In this document: positions 31,746-43,207 of the stretch, piece by piece
Layout: each line of letters opens with the position of its first letter
Position numbering within the stretch: the first letter of the stretch is position 1
NCBI GenBank assembly: GCA_933228675.1
Contig: OW121740.1
Span: forward strand, 30,711,632 to 30,775,631
DNA length: 64,000 bases
Reading direction: 5' to 3'
DNA from: Stomorhina lunata
Taxonomy: Eukaryota > Arthropoda > Insecta > Diptera > Rhiniidae
The notes under the pieces: generated by a model
Database searches by the model: none
Seen by the model: only the letters and a program-made list of their open reading frames with translations
Told to the model about the DNA's origin: nothing
Translations under genes and position numbers: made by a program

Positions 31746-31929
31746 ATTAACTGGATTAAAGCACCTCCTCTGTAAATGTTCGGATGTTCCAAGTACTGAT
31801 CCTTAAATCAAACATTATCCTGTTTTAATTCTTACTTTTTGTTTATTCATAGTAGATATTTTTTCTAAGAGTGGATTACTAACCCGACGTCCCAACCCAT
31901 GTTTTCATCGTTCTTAGATGGTAGCTCTT

Positions 31930-32240
31930 TTAATAAAATTTTGAAACACATTTTGCAACAAAGCTTTGCTTTGCTGGTGATCTAATGTTCATTCACGTCT
32001 GAACAAAAATAAGTGAAAGCAAAGTATGTAGTCTCATTGCACATCTTCAAAGCATTTGAACAGTTCGGCATAAATCGTTACTTTCAAAGCTCTCTTTCCA
32101 ACTCTCTAACGGACCGAGTTTTAAGGGTTGTAATAGGTGGAGTCTATTCAAAAGAATGATGAATTCTGGTGTCAATCAAGGTTCTGTTCTCATGGAAAAT
32201 TACTCATTCGCGGATGACAGCAATATCTGGCCCTCATACT
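31930..32240 (+). pseudogene. Jockey-like reverse transcriptase fragment
   Basis: The plus strand reads FQSSLSNSLTDRVLRVVIGG, then SGVNQGSVL and HSFADDSNIW in shifting frames. It matches the fuller remnant at 36,320-36,520 (TIRVVIDG, SGVPQGSV, YSFADDSNI). The segment between the VPQG and FADD boxes is shortened, so it is defective. Confidence 0.65.
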
Positions 32241-32251
32241 CTTAAATAACA

Positions 32252-32372
32252 ACTCAGGGAGTGATTCTAAGTCGATTGGTATACTAAAAGGTGGGTCTCA
32301 GACCAATATTTCTTTGCATTACAAACATCAGCACAAACCCAATATATAACCTATGGTGGTGAAGGGTTTAAT
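32252..32372 (+). mobile_element. Dispersed ACAAGTAAGAAA repeat, 3' fragment
   Basis: It carries GTGATTCTAAGTCGATTGGT, ATACTAAAAGGTGGGTCT and the end GGTGGTGAAGGG. It lies directly after the jockey-like fragment. The same junction word CTCAGGGAGTGATTC occurs at 43,166. Confidence 0.65.
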
Positions 32373-32734
32373 AAAAACAAGGGTTTTATAAGTTTTACAA
32401 AACGGATTTTTGAAAATATGTCATAAAAATATGTCACGTCAGTTGCAGAGGGTTAAGAATAAATCAATCGTTCAATCGACCCCTTAATAAATTTTCTCAT
32501 GGTACAAATCTAATACATATGGTTGACTTTAATGCACTTAAACTGTTGTTTATTAACAAATAAATCTTTGAATAGGGGACACAACAAACCGACTTCCTCC
32601 CTTGATACAAAAAATACAGTTTAATGACCGGTGGGACCAACATGTTTTTGACGCGACAAAAGAGACATTTTAATGCTTAGGTTTTTTTGAGGCTTTGTAG
32701 AAAATAATTCTTACCAACCGACTTACTTACATAC

Positions 32735-32885
32735 GTCCAAAAATGGAGTCTAATTCTCACGTTTGGCCAGTCGATGCTCGTTCTAGTCTTGAAATGTTTG
32801 ATCGTGTTCAAAAGCGAGCCATTGATCTAATAGGTGATAATGGTAAATGTTCTGAAGACATACGTAGTATTATTCCAAATGCTTG
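32735..32885 (+). pseudogene. Jockey-like retrotransposon C-terminal fragment
   Basis: The plus strand reads YIRPKMESNSHVWPVDARSS and RVQKRAIDLIGDN. It is paralogous to YIRPKLEYNSHVWAAASKSI at 36,880-36,940. It has a short open frame with no catalytic block. Confidence 0.65.
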
Positions 32886-33029
32886 AAATATTCGAATGTG
32901 AAATTCACTTCGCATTTGTGGGATACCCCTACCCCTGAGTGTTTGTATAATGAAAATTCGAAATTTTCTAAGTTTTATTTTAAAGCATTGATATTGAAAA
33001 CCTGCAATAAGTACCCCTTGTTCCAAATG

Positions 33030-34200
33030 AAATGTTAAAAATAAGTAAAACCTGCAAGAAATAGCTTATAACCGATATATGAGTAAGTAGTCTCGGTAAA
33101 TTTTACATGGTTAAAATTTTCAAACTTTTTACTAAATTAATGTCAATGGACAAGAGCTACATTCTTGACATTTCACCATTTGACACCCAATTTAAACTTC
33201 AAATTTGTCCACCCTAAACAACCGTTAAAATTTATCGAGACTACGACAAATTTTGAGCAATTAATTTAAGGCAATTTGAACCTTCCACTTATCGCATAAA
33301 ATGTACAGTATCACAGTATCATTGTGTAAATGATTGCACCCCTCGATCTGAGCCGGTTATATGGTTGGTGAGTTTTTGCGCCATCCATTTAAATGGTAAA
33401 AAATGGTTTCAATGTGACCGTACACGAGCTAAGATGCCGATCATTCCGAAGGTATAACTTGTTAAGATCTCTACATCCGGAAGAGTTCACGATATGGCGA
33501 TAGATTGTGGATTTGAGAATAAAGTGAGAGAGATTGTTGACACTATAGGCGTTAAGAAAAAAAAACAGATATTACAAACTAGAACTAGCATGGCCAAGAC
33601 CAATATTCTTCATTATCATAAGCATAATATTACCAGCAACTAATTGTAGACCAATTTTAATTACTAAGTAAGTAATATAGGTGCAGTTAAACTTCAAAAT
33701 CTTTAAGTATTTATATAGTACAATATTATTTTTCAACAGCCTCGTTTAACACTCCTACTTGTAACCATTCAATTTTGCAACTTTTAAATAAGTTAAAAAG
33801 ATTAAGGCGAAAAATATAACTTTTTTCTTTTGATTTTTATGTCATGTTCCATTTGAACAGTTTTTATACTCTACACCACAAAAAGCGGGAATGGTGAGTT
33901 TGTGCTGATGTTGGTAACTCATAGAAATATGAGCATACTCATCGACATAGAATCATTTTCGAAGACGACTTATGGATATTTGATGGCATTGAAGACAAAG
34001 CTAATCGATTTATTTTCCAATTCCGAAAACAAACGCCTCAGAAAACTTCCAACGGAATCGAACTGTGTGATAGGAAGTCGTCTGATCGTGTTATACAATA
34101 TTATGGATTATTAAAATTCAATTTTAATTCTACAGCCAAATATTAGATTCAAAGTTTAATCAAAAGCTCAAATGGTTCTCCTCTTTTGCAAACTAAGACG
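33030..34200. other. No gene; dispersed-repeat start at 33,864
   Basis: Mostly AT-rich. At 33,860-33,965 there is an old copy of the ATACCCTTCACC end (TTTATACTCTACACCACAAA, then GTTTGTGCTGATGTTGGTAA and TCATAGAAATATGAGC). TCAATGTGACCGTA at 33,409 resembles the end of the TACGGTCA MITEs. The open frame at 33,902-34,114 overlaps the repeat and is not called. Confidence 0.4.
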
Positions 34201-34479
34201 TCTAAAACTGCTGAGTCATCTTAAAACTACTGAGTCATCCTAAAACTGCAAATTCATCCTCATACTGGTAAGTCATCCCCAAACTACTGAGTCATCCTAA
34301 AATTGCTAAGTCATCTCTAAACTACTGAGCCATCCTAAAACTGGTGAGTCATCCTTAAACAGCTGAATCATGCTAAAATTGCTCAGTCACCCTAAACTGC
34401 TGAGTCATGCAAGAACTGCTGTGTCATTCTTAAACTGCAGAGCAATCATAAACTCACCCCGGATTGCTTAGTCATCTCC
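34201..34479. repeat. 19-20-bp minisatellite made of AP-1/MARE-like motifs
   Basis: About 14 degenerate units of CTAAAACTGCTGAGTCATC follow one another. The core TGAGTCA is exact in at least five units (for example near 34,212, 34,231, 34,288, 34,346 and 34,401), and TGCTGAGTCAT, a half-MARE/antioxidant-element type motif, is exact in two. No coding sequence. Confidence 0.8.
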
Positions 34480-34631
34480 TATAGTATAGCCCCTTTTAAA
34501 TATAAAGGGTTCACATAATACAATTCTTAATGCAAAGAAGGTAAAAAGAGTCCCTTTCGATGTTTGAGAACTGTCGAGGGGTAAGCACTTTGGTTTTACT
34601 GTATTTAATGTTCAATAAAAATTTTTTAAAC

Positions 34632-35230
34632 CATTTTTATACCCACTATCAAAAAGAATGGGGGGGTATATTGAGATGGTCATTCCATTTGTAATTTCCT
34701 TAATATTGGCTCAAAAACCAAAAGGGATATATATTCTCCGTCTATCTGTCCGTGTGTCTGTTGTCGACACGATAAAACCTTACCGAAAGGACAAACATTT
34801 TTCATTTCTTGGAAAATTTTGATATTGAAATTGGGTGAAATCGGTTTACATTTGACCATAGCTCCCGTACAACTTCGCATATGCCAATCGCTTATTTGCT
34901 AATAAACGCCAAATTATAACAGCTATGATGATAAAACTTGGTATATAGAAGTTTTACATAAGAACTTAGCAGCGTATAAAATAGCATATAAAGCTTGGCA
35001 GCATATCGAAATCGGTTCACATTTAACCATAGCTCCCATACAAAACACTTATAGAAACAGCCTAAATTCCACCTAAAATACACTTAAATGCCAATAAATC
35101 TAAAACTATAATAGTTATAACCAATAAATTTAGCACCTGGAAGTCTTATGTCAATGCCAGCCAGTGTGGAAATTATGTCACAATCGGTCACCATTTGACC
35201 ACAGCTCCCATATAAAAAACTTACGGAAAT
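34632..35230 (-). mobile_element. Diverged relative of the dispersed ATACCC repeat
   Basis: It starts TTTTTATACCCACTATC with GGGGGGGTATATTGAGATGG and keeps GTCTATCTGTCCGTGTGTCT, TCGGTTTACATTTGACCATA and repeated AGCTCCCATACAA blocks. The termini differ from copies a-e, so it is a sister subfamily. Confidence 0.55.
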
Positions 35231-35269
35231 ACAAAAAGAAAATGGGGTTTATGTCCGTCAAATAAAAGC

Positions 35270-37310
35270 GCAATAGCGCCTTAACGAAAAGAGCTAGAGT
35301 GACAAAATATTACAAAAGTATCGATATCTTAAGAAAGTTGTGTATTGAAAATGGACGAAAGCGCATAATCACCTAGCGCAACTGGTGAATGAACCAACAC
35401 ATATTCCGTGTGTTGAAGGGCACAAACAAAACACCCTTGACCTTTTACTGACTTCATACCCTGACAAGTGTGAAGTCAAGGTTTTTGCGCCTTTTAGAAA
35501 TTCGGATCACTGTACCATTTCCTCCTGTTTTTCGCTGGGAATGAAAATGTTCATCCCAGTGAAAAATATTTCGATTTAACCTAAGTAAAAAACTTGGTTC
35601 ATTCAGACGTGCAAACAGGCAGTCAGATCCCGAGATGTTGCTTTCAGAAACCAAAATTCAGTTACTGATTCGCAACGGAAACAAGCAACGTCTTCGTACT
35701 AATATTCTTGCTGCTCCTCGGGGCAGTAAGAGTTTCTGGTCGTTCGTTAAACGAGTTAAGAATAATTCAATTTCTTCTCTTTTAAAGGATGGTCAAACAT
35801 ACACAGACCCGGTTGATAAAACTAACCTTTTAGCTGAATTATTCGCAAGTAATTCTCGCCTGCCGGAAAGTACTCAACCTCGGCCCGAGCTCGAAAAAGT
35901 ATCTGTAACTATGCGGATTCTAGCGATTCTCAACATAAATAAGTCTCCAGGGCCGGATGGTGTTCCAGCGCCGGTCTGTTCGACCCTTGCGCGTCCGTTA
36001 GCTAACCTCTTCAGCACCTTGTGACATGTCGGTAAATTTCCTCGGTGTTGGAAGATTGCTAATGTTACGACAATCCCTAAAAAGGGTGAGGTTAACAACC
36101 CTGAAAATTACCGTCCAATAGCAGTTTGTTCTGCACTCGCCAAAGTTATGGAGAGTATGGTAAATCACCATCTTGTTAAATATCTAGAGTCTAACAACCT
36201 ACTAAGCGATCACCAGTATGGATTTCGCTGATGATAGATTTCCAAGGCGTTTGATAGAGTGTAGCACGCAGCACTTCTTCTATCAAAACTTATTGCTTTT
36301 GGTGTCGGTAATAACTTTTCTCGATTTATATCGAGCTTCCTCAGAGATTGCACTATACGAGTCGTTATAGATGGGATATCATTAAACGAGTTCAAGATTA
36401 ATTCAGGGGTACCGCAAGGCTCTGTTTTTTCTTCTACACTATTTCTTATCTTTATAAATGACCTTCTACGTCATACTTCCAATCCTATCTACTCTTTTGC
36501 AGATGATAGTAACATTTGCCATTCATATTCATGCAATCATTGACCAAGCCTTTTAGAGGTTGGAGCTATGAGACAAAACATAAATGAATCATTAAGCCGC
36601 GATTTGGAAACAGTTTCAGAATGGGGTCGTGCGAATAGAGTTGATTAAAATGCATGGAAAACTCAATGCTGTATGCTTACGCATAAACGCATGGCAACTC
36701 ATGTTACTTCATCTGTATTATTAGGCGGTGTAAATATTGGGGAATCAGATGCTCTTGATGTTCTGGCCATGAGAATTCAATGCGATGTATGTTGGACAAA
36801 GAAGCATTAAAGTGTTTTCCAAAACGGTGTAAGAGACACTTCACTTCATCTGATCTCCGTACTATTTACACTACCTATATCCGACCGAAATTGGAATACA
36901 ACTCTCATGTATGGGCCGCTGCTTCAAAGTCTATTTTGGAGCTTCTACACCGAGTACAGGAGAGAGCTAAAGTGCTCATCGGTGACAGTAGGGTATCCAA
37001 CTCTATTGATTTACTGGATCAGCGTCGCAATGTGGATGTGGGTGGGCATCACACTGTTCTATCGTTACTACTTTGGAATGTGCTCTAACGAAATCAGGGA
37101 ACTCGTTCCCGATACTCGAACGTTCTTACGCAACAACACACTACAGAGAAAACTCGTTCTTTAGACGCACGGTTCGTATGTGGAATTTCCCAGTCAATTG
37201 CAATATAAGAAAGTTCAAATCAAATGTCCGCAAACACTACCCCACCTATCCCCTAGTTCAAACAATGCATTGCATAAGTAGGGGTCATTCCCTGTCAACA
37301 TTTGACTATA
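35270..37310 (+). pseudogene. Jockey-like non-LTR retrotransposon, most complete remnant
   Basis: In order on the plus strand: the end of the endonuclease (HIPCVEGHKQNTLDLLLTS), a linker (LLIRNGNKQRLRTNILAAPR, FWSFVKRVKNNSISSLL), then reverse transcriptase blocks. These are INKSPGPDGVPAPV, NPENYRPIAVCSALAKVME, SDHQYGFR, SKAFDRV, INSGVPQGSVFSSTLFLIFI and the catalytic FADDSNICHSYS. The thumb and C-terminus follow (YIRPKLEYNSHVWAAASKSI, SNEIRELVPDTRTFLRN). Stops occur near 36,024, 36,230 and 36,640, and there is a deletion after HQYGFR. The 5' part and A-tail are absent; a Helitron-like copy starts at 37,318. Confidence 0.85.
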
Positions 37311-37317
37311 GTATTTA

Positions 37318-37346
37318 TCTTATATTCTTAAACGAGCAATAATTGT

Positions 37347-37390
<44 letters not shown>

Positions 37391-38332
37391 GCTATCTCGA
37401 AATCGGCTCTAACGATTTTGACAAAAAATTAGTAATGTTATAACTTTTAAACAAATGAATGTTTGTATGTATGTTCTTTATAGAATAGTAGACTATACAT
37501 TTGATCATGTTATGCTCTTTAGAGAAGATGTTGCGAATAAGCTGATAAAGGTTTTTAAATTGGTATAACTAAATTCCGACAGGTGGCGCCACTGAAAATT
37601 ACTAAAAATTAATTAAATCGTAAGCTGTGCATCTTTAGCAAAGTTGTAGCGCATAAGCCGGCAAAGGTTTCTTAGTTGGTGTGAGCAATTTCAGACAGGT
37701 GTCGCTACTGAAAATTACTCAAAGTGAGTAAAATCGTAAACTGTGTATTTGATCATGCTATGATCTTTAGCAAAGTCGTTGCACATGAGCCGACGAAGGT
37801 TTCATAGTTGGTATGAAGTAATTTCGGCAGGTGGCGCTACTGAAATTTACTCAAAGTCAATTACATTGTAAGCTGTACATATAATCCTCCTTACGATCTT
37901 TATTAAAGTTGTTGCGGATAAGCCGACGAAGGTTTATTAATTGGTATGACCAATGTCCGACAGGTAGCGTCACTGAAAATTACTCAAAATTAATTAAATC
38001 GTAAATTGTGCAATTGATCATGTTATGATCATTAGCAAAGTTGTTACGCATAAGCAGACGAAGGTTTCTTAGTTGGTGGCTTCACTGAAAACTACTCAAA
38101 ATTAATTAAATCGTAAACTGTCTATTTGATCAGGCTATAATCTTTAGAAAAGTTGTTGCACATGAGTCGACGGAGGTTTCTGATGGTATGACCAATTTTC
38201 AAAATAATTCAAAATGAGTTAAACTATGTAAACTATGCGTTAATCGGACAAAATAGATAAAAAAATCTTCTTTAAAATTTGCCTCAAAAAGCTTTTTATA
38301 AAGCTCCGAGCAAGGCTCGGTCAGCCAGATAC
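37318..38332 (+). mobile_element. Helitron-like element, copy 3
   Basis: It starts TCTTATATTCTTAAACGAGC after an A, has (TA)n at 37,350-37,384, contains the ~130-bp units, and ends at the hairpin CCGAGCAAGGCTCGG (38,306-38,320) plus TCAGCCAGATAC, then T. It lacks about 0.5 kb that copies 1 and 2 have after the (TA)n block, so it is internally deleted. Confidence 0.7.
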
Positions 38333-38356
38333 TATATATAACATCCCCTTCTTATA

Positions 38357-39650
38357 ATGGGTGTTTTTTTTAGAGGTATAGAACTTCGAATTGAAATAAA
38401 ACACAAGAAAATCGTTTAAATGTCCATCAATTTGGCTTTATTGGAAGGATAATTTTATGCCATTAATGTTTAAATATGGTTTCGGGCATGTGGCCGCCGC
38501 GGCTGGCTCGAATAAAGCCAATTCTACAGGTTCAATTTTCAACTACTTTTTCGAGCATATGGGGCCGTATGTTGGTAATAACGCCACGAAAGTTGGCTTC
38601 CAAGTCCCCTAACGTTTCTGGTTTGTTGGCGTAGACGAGCGACTTCACATATCCCCAAAGAAAATAATCCAGTGGTGTCAAATCGCACGATCTTGGTGGC
38701 CAATTGTCAGGTCCATTCCGCGAAATTATGCGCTCATCGAATGTTTCCTTCAATAAATCAATTGTGACGTGCGCTGTGTGGCATGTAGCGCCGTCTTGTT
38801 GGAACCACAACTCATCCACATTCATGCCATCCAATTGGGGAACAAAATAGTCGGTTATCATGGCTCTATACCGGTCTCCATTTATGGTAACTGACTCTCC
38901 AGCATTATTTCGGAAGAAGTATGGCCCAATGACTCCACCAGCCCATAGAGCACACCAAACAGTCAGTTTTTGTGGATGTAATGGCGTCTCAAGGGTCTCA
39001 TGTGGATTCTCTTCACTCCAAATGCGGCAATTTTGCTTGTTGACGTAGCCATTCAACCAAAAATGAGCCTCATCACTGAACAAAATTTTGCGATGAAAAT
39101 CAGCATCGAGATCAATCTCATTTTCGGCCCATACACCAAAATCACGACGCATTGCGGCTTTAATTCTTGCACAAGCTGGATCTTGTAAGGTCGCAAGCCA
39201 AGATCTTTGCGCAAAATCTTCCATAAAGTTGATGGACAAAGCTCCAATTGCTGTGCACGGTGGCGAATCGATTCATTCGGGTCCTCTTCAACACTTTGCT
39301 CTACAGCGGCAATTGTTTCTTCGGTGCGCACTGTTCGACGTCGCTGCGGATGCGTATTATGACATAGAGTAAACGTAGTGCGAAAACGATCCATGGTTAA
39401 CCGAATTAATTGCTCTGATGGACGATTATGTCGACCATAAAATGGACGGAGCTTGCGGTAAACTACGCGAACTGAACCATTATTTTCGAAATAAATTTGC
39501 ACGATTTGCAAGCGTTGTTCTTTTGTCAACCTGTTCATGATGAAATGGCAAACCAAACTAAATATTAATCACTTGACAGCTGACAAAATGGCCGCCAGTT
39601 AAAAAAGTGATGCCAACTTAAAGTTCTATACCTCAATAAAAAACACCCGA
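38357..39650 (-). mobile_element. Mariner-like element, DD41D, with intact TIRs
   Basis: Terminal repeats of about 27-29 bp, GGGTGTTTTTTTTAGAGGTA on the left and GGGTGTTTTTTATTGAGGTA (reverse) on the right, are flanked by TA (38,355-38,356; 39,651-39,652). The 1.29-kb length is that of a mariner-type element. It encodes one transposase with a frameshift, so it is nearly but not fully intact. Confidence 0.85.
38532..39538 (-). pseudogene. DD41D mariner-like transposase with one frameshift
   Basis: It begins MNRLTKEQRLQIVQIYFEN, a paired-type helix-turn-helix, with a second HTH (SIRHRAQQLELCPSTLWKIL). After KIQLVQELKP the frame shifts near 39,165-39,175 and continues with DFHRKILFSDEAHFWLNGYV (first Asp), DELWFQQDGATCHTAH (second Asp) and RSCDLTPLDYFLWGYVKSL (third Asp). 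Exactly 41 residues lie between the last two Asp by my count, so the signature is DD41D, as in the rosa group of mariner-like elements. The rest reads without stops to the C-terminus. Decayed relatives are at 2274 and 3772. Confidence 0.88.
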
Positions 39651-39847
39651 TATCTACAATCAAAAAGTTTTGGAGATACATTCAGTATATTAAGATTACA
39701 TCTACGAAATTAGATAACTATCAATAAATGTCCAGAGTTTATATACGGTGGATGCATTAAAAACTCTTAACAAAATATATGGACCTGCCGTATTCCTATC
39801 AACGTGTTTGTCCTAACTATTAAGCACAACTAAAAGTATTTAACACG

Positions 39848-39937
39848 TAGGACCCTTCAAAGAGTCTTAAAATAGAATCGGATGCAGCTCATTGTCTGAA
39901 AGAAGTACCCTCTGTTCCAATTGAAAAGTCGTGATAA
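39848..39937 (+). mobile_element. tRNA-derived SINE, 3' fragment
   Basis: TAGAATCGGATGCAGCTCAT and GTTCCAATTG match the 3' part of the SINE at 42,790-42,865. The tRNA-like head is missing, as expected for a 5'-truncated copy. A TATGTATG run follows. Confidence 0.75.
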
Positions 39938-40870
39938 TTATGTATGTATGTATTACATACTATGTAGTATAGGTTATTATGTATTCGATATTCACCGACT
40001 ATTTAATGTTATTTGTATGATTTTTTTGTTAGCAGTTTGTTTATGCAAGAAGCACCTACCTGTTGTCATCAATTAAGTAACAAGCACACGCTACCAATAA
40101 ATTTTATATTTAAATCCATAGGTATCACTCGTTTATAAGTAAATATTATCCTCTGCTCTATAGTCACAATTCACAACACAATCTCTACCCTGTTGTCTTA
40201 TCAGATCTTATTATTTAAGCCCGATGAAAAAACAAAATCAGCAACCGCAAGCAAAAAAAAATTAAAATGAATATCGTTTTTATACCCAATATTTACTTAA
40301 TCTTGTTTAAATACTTTTACCATCATGACTTTGGTGACTTTATTTTGCCATGTGTTAACTACTTACTTTTGAATCAATTCATTGACGAGGGGAGGACGAG
40401 GCAAGGATACTCCAGACATACATACAGCAGTGATACGATACAGCTTTGATACGAGTATGAAAAAGTCAGATCATAATTTATCATTAACTTGTGGTTGTTT
40501 TAAATGTTGCATAAAACAGCAAGATACATCTTGGATTTACTTAAAAGGAGTAAGAAAAAAAAAACTTGCAACATTTTTTTTTTTCGTTGTTGTGGGGTTT
40601 GTTGGTTGTAGAGGTTGCTGTTGCAATATGCAAACAATTTGTAAATTTTAAAAACCAACAAGCAATTAATTTTGAAATAGACAAAACATATGTTTTATAG
40701 ATTGTAAGGGAAATTACTGGACATAAATAAAAAGTAAGGCAGAAGATGATAATGTTTAATGGATTTTTGAAATTTATTGGATCATACAATTTAATCAGGT
40801 TTGACTCCATTTAAAATTTGTTTCCACTACTTCACAAAATTCAACTTTTTGATTCACAATTGATTTATGT
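39938..40870. other. No recognisable gene
   Basis: AT-rich sequence with several short frames on both strands (40,267-40,449; 40,382-40,651; 40,541-40,810 minus). None has a domain. A run of A and T tracts at 40,552-40,585 makes coding unlikely. Confidence 0.4.
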
Positions 40871-40990
40871 ATATACCCTTCACTGTTAGACTGGGCGTAA
40901 GGATAGTACACAAAATTAGTGTATGCAATTTTGGTAAAATCGGCTCATAATTGACCATACATACCTTAGAAAACCATCTCTAAAACATAA
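40871..40990 (-). mobile_element. Dispersed ATACCCTTCACC repeat, truncated
   Basis: TATATACCCTTCACTG opens the piece, and GGTAAAATCGGCTCATAATT and GACCATACATACC follow, matching the family in shortened form. It is cut by a Helitron-like copy at 40,991. Confidence 0.5.
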
Positions 40991-41938
40991 GTACCTGGTT
41001 GACCGAGCCTTGCTCGGAGTTTTATGATAAGACTTTCAAAAAAAAATTTAAAACTTTTCATATATTTTATTTTACAATATAATGTATATACTTGCGATAA
41101 ACTATTTATTTCCAAGTTCATTTGTTTAAAAGTAAAAAAGTACCAAAAATATTTTTCACATATTATTGGTTTTGCTCGGCGTTTGTTCCAAAAAGTTCTA
41201 ATTACTCGCCTTCTTATTTTTTCATCTGATCAAAACGCAATTTAAATTTTGTTTCCATACCTTATTCTTTAAAAGTTATAATGTTACCAATTTTTTCCCC
41301 TTTTATCCCCAAATTTAAAAAAAGCTTTATATGCATATTTAGTACTTCTTTGGTACCAATTGAATTCCGTACATTTATTATAAAAACTCAGTTAACATTT
41401 TTTTTCTATTCACATTACTCTATGAGATGTTAAGTTATAATGTTATCCCTTTTTATCCATTTTGCCCCCGAAATCAAAAAAGTACCAAATATGTGTTCAA
41501 TATTTTGTTCACATCTATTGATTGCAGTACAAAGTTTCTTTCTATATTTATTGTTTCAAAAGATAAAGAGTGGGTTAAAAAAAAGTACCAACAAAACTAT
41601 TTTCACCCTTTTTTACAACCTATCTGGCATAGTTTCAAAAAGTTACAAACACCTGTTCGCTGATTTTAGCAGCTGTTCAAAACGTAATTTTTTCCCCCTT
41701 TTACCCGTTTTTACCCTCTTAGAGGAAAAATGTCCAAAAGCCCCTTTTTACTCGACCTATTCATCAAAAAAGGTACCCACCGTCCAAATTTCGTTAAAAT
41801 CGTTAGCGCCGTTTTCGAGACAGCCATTCTATATAGAGGAAAAATGTCCAAAAGTCCCTTTTTACTCGACCTATTCATCAAAAAAGGTACCCACCGTCCA
41901 AATTTCGTTAAAATCGTTAGAGCCGTTTTCGAGATAGC

Positions 41939-42007
<69 letters not shown>

Positions 42008-42035
42008 CAATTATTGCTTGTTTAAGAATATAAGA
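40991..42035 (-). mobile_element. Helitron-like element, copy 4
   Basis: On the minus strand it starts TCTTATATTCTTAAACAAGC, then a (TA)n run (41,943-42,000), and ends at the hairpin CCGAGCAAGGCTCGG (41,003-41,017) plus TCAACCAGGTAC, then T. The ~130-bp units are missing. A ~107-bp block (about 41,726-41,832) is duplicated in tandem at 41,839-41,945. Confidence 0.7.
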
Positions 42036-42263
42036 TTTATATTTCCAGAAAGCCACAAAAAAACAAATAAATCAGTAAATAACACTACTCGTAGTTCACA
42101 AAATTAAAATTGTTTCATGACATTTGATCATCACTATTTTTGTGTACCCATCAGGACATTCCTTCCACACAAGATCAAATCTCAAATGCGCCGGAAATCA
42201 CAGAAATCAATAAATCTAATAGTGATTTCTTTTCTAACAAAAATGTTACACACATGCAACATT

Positions 42264-43207
42264 GTAAGAAGTAAGAAAAGCTATAGTGGGTCAAGCCCGA
42301 CTATATCATACCCTTCACTACTAAGGTCAAATATGAACCAAGAATTAAACAAGTTTTCCTTAAGTCTTAGAGACATACATACATATACTATGTGCAAAAT
42401 TTCGAGATTTATATCATTTCCGGCTAAGGGCCTGATATGGGAGCTAGGGTCAATTGTGGACCGATTGTTACAAAATTTTTGTTATTGGTTTATATTTACA
42501 AAATATTTATCTGTGCAAAGTTTAAGCAATCAAATCCATTTATCTTTAGAGTTTTTTTTGTGTGTATGTAAACCGCCGTGGTATAGCAGGTTAGTCATCC
42601 GCCTAGAATACCAGAGGTCCCAAGTTCAATCCCTGTCAGACCCACTTGAAAAAAAAAGGAATTTTCAAAAAGCGGCGGTTCACCTCATAACTCAGCTAGC
42701 CACTGGTTATTGAGTATTAGGCTATGAAAAACTTCTCTAACTAATGCATTTGCCGTTCGGAGCCGGCGTTAAAACGTAGGTCCCTTTCAATGAGTCTAAA
42801 AATAGAATCGGATGCAGCTCATGGTCTGAGAGAAGTACCCCTTGTTCCAATTGGAATGTTGTCGGGGAATTATATATATATATATATATAAACGTCTTTT
42901 GAGAATGTGTCTTGTATGGGAGGTATGGTCAAACATGGGCCGATTTATAAAAAATTAGGAACACTGATTAAGGTTATGATAAGTAATATTTATGCTGAAT
43001 ATTGTTAAAATACAACAAAATTTTTGGCTGTAAAGGACCAAAAACTCTATTTCAGGAAGGTATCCCTATAGGAGGTACCCAAAATAGTAATCCGATTTTG
43101 ATCCTTGGATCAAAATATGAGACTGTACCAATTTTCATCTTTAAAGTTACGACCTGTAGACCAACTCAGGGAGTGATTCTAAGTCGATTGGTATACTAAA
43201 AGGTGGG
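42264..43207 (+). mobile_element. Dispersed ACAAGTAAGAAA repeat, copy f, carrying a SINE
   Basis: GAAGTAAGAAAAGCTATAGT opens the copy, with GGGTCAAGCCCGACTATATC and ATACCCTTCACTACTAAGG. After the SINE it resumes with TGTATGGGAGGTATGGTCAA and ends at ACTAAAAGGTGGGTCTTG, where an RTE remnant cuts it. Confidence 0.7.
42574..42880 (+). mobile_element. tRNA-derived SINE, copy 3 (best preserved head)
   Basis: It begins AACCGCCGTGGTATAGCAGG. TGGTATAGCAGGTTAGTC is the A-box region and AGGTCCCAAGTTCAATCCCT carries the B-box-like GTTCAATCC about 40 bp on, so the head is tRNA-like. The body has CATTTGCCGTTCGGAGCCGG and AGAATCGGATGCAGCTCATG. It ends GTTGTCGGGGAATTA with (TA)n. It is inserted in dispersed repeat f. 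Confidence 0.85.

Noticed and set aside
34692..35083. Minus-strand open frames in 34.7-35.1 kb
   Set aside because: They fall within a diverged dispersed repeat that is non-coding in its other copies.
41440..42107. Long open frames across 41.4-42.1 kb on both strands
   Set aside because: They lie inside Helitron-like copy 4, translate a tandem duplication and the (TA)n tract as Ile-Tyr runs, and are not coding.
42580..42655. Free-standing tRNA gene
   Set aside because: The box motifs are tRNA-like, but no proper acceptor stem closes and the sequence recurs with the same non-tRNA body, so it is a SINE head.
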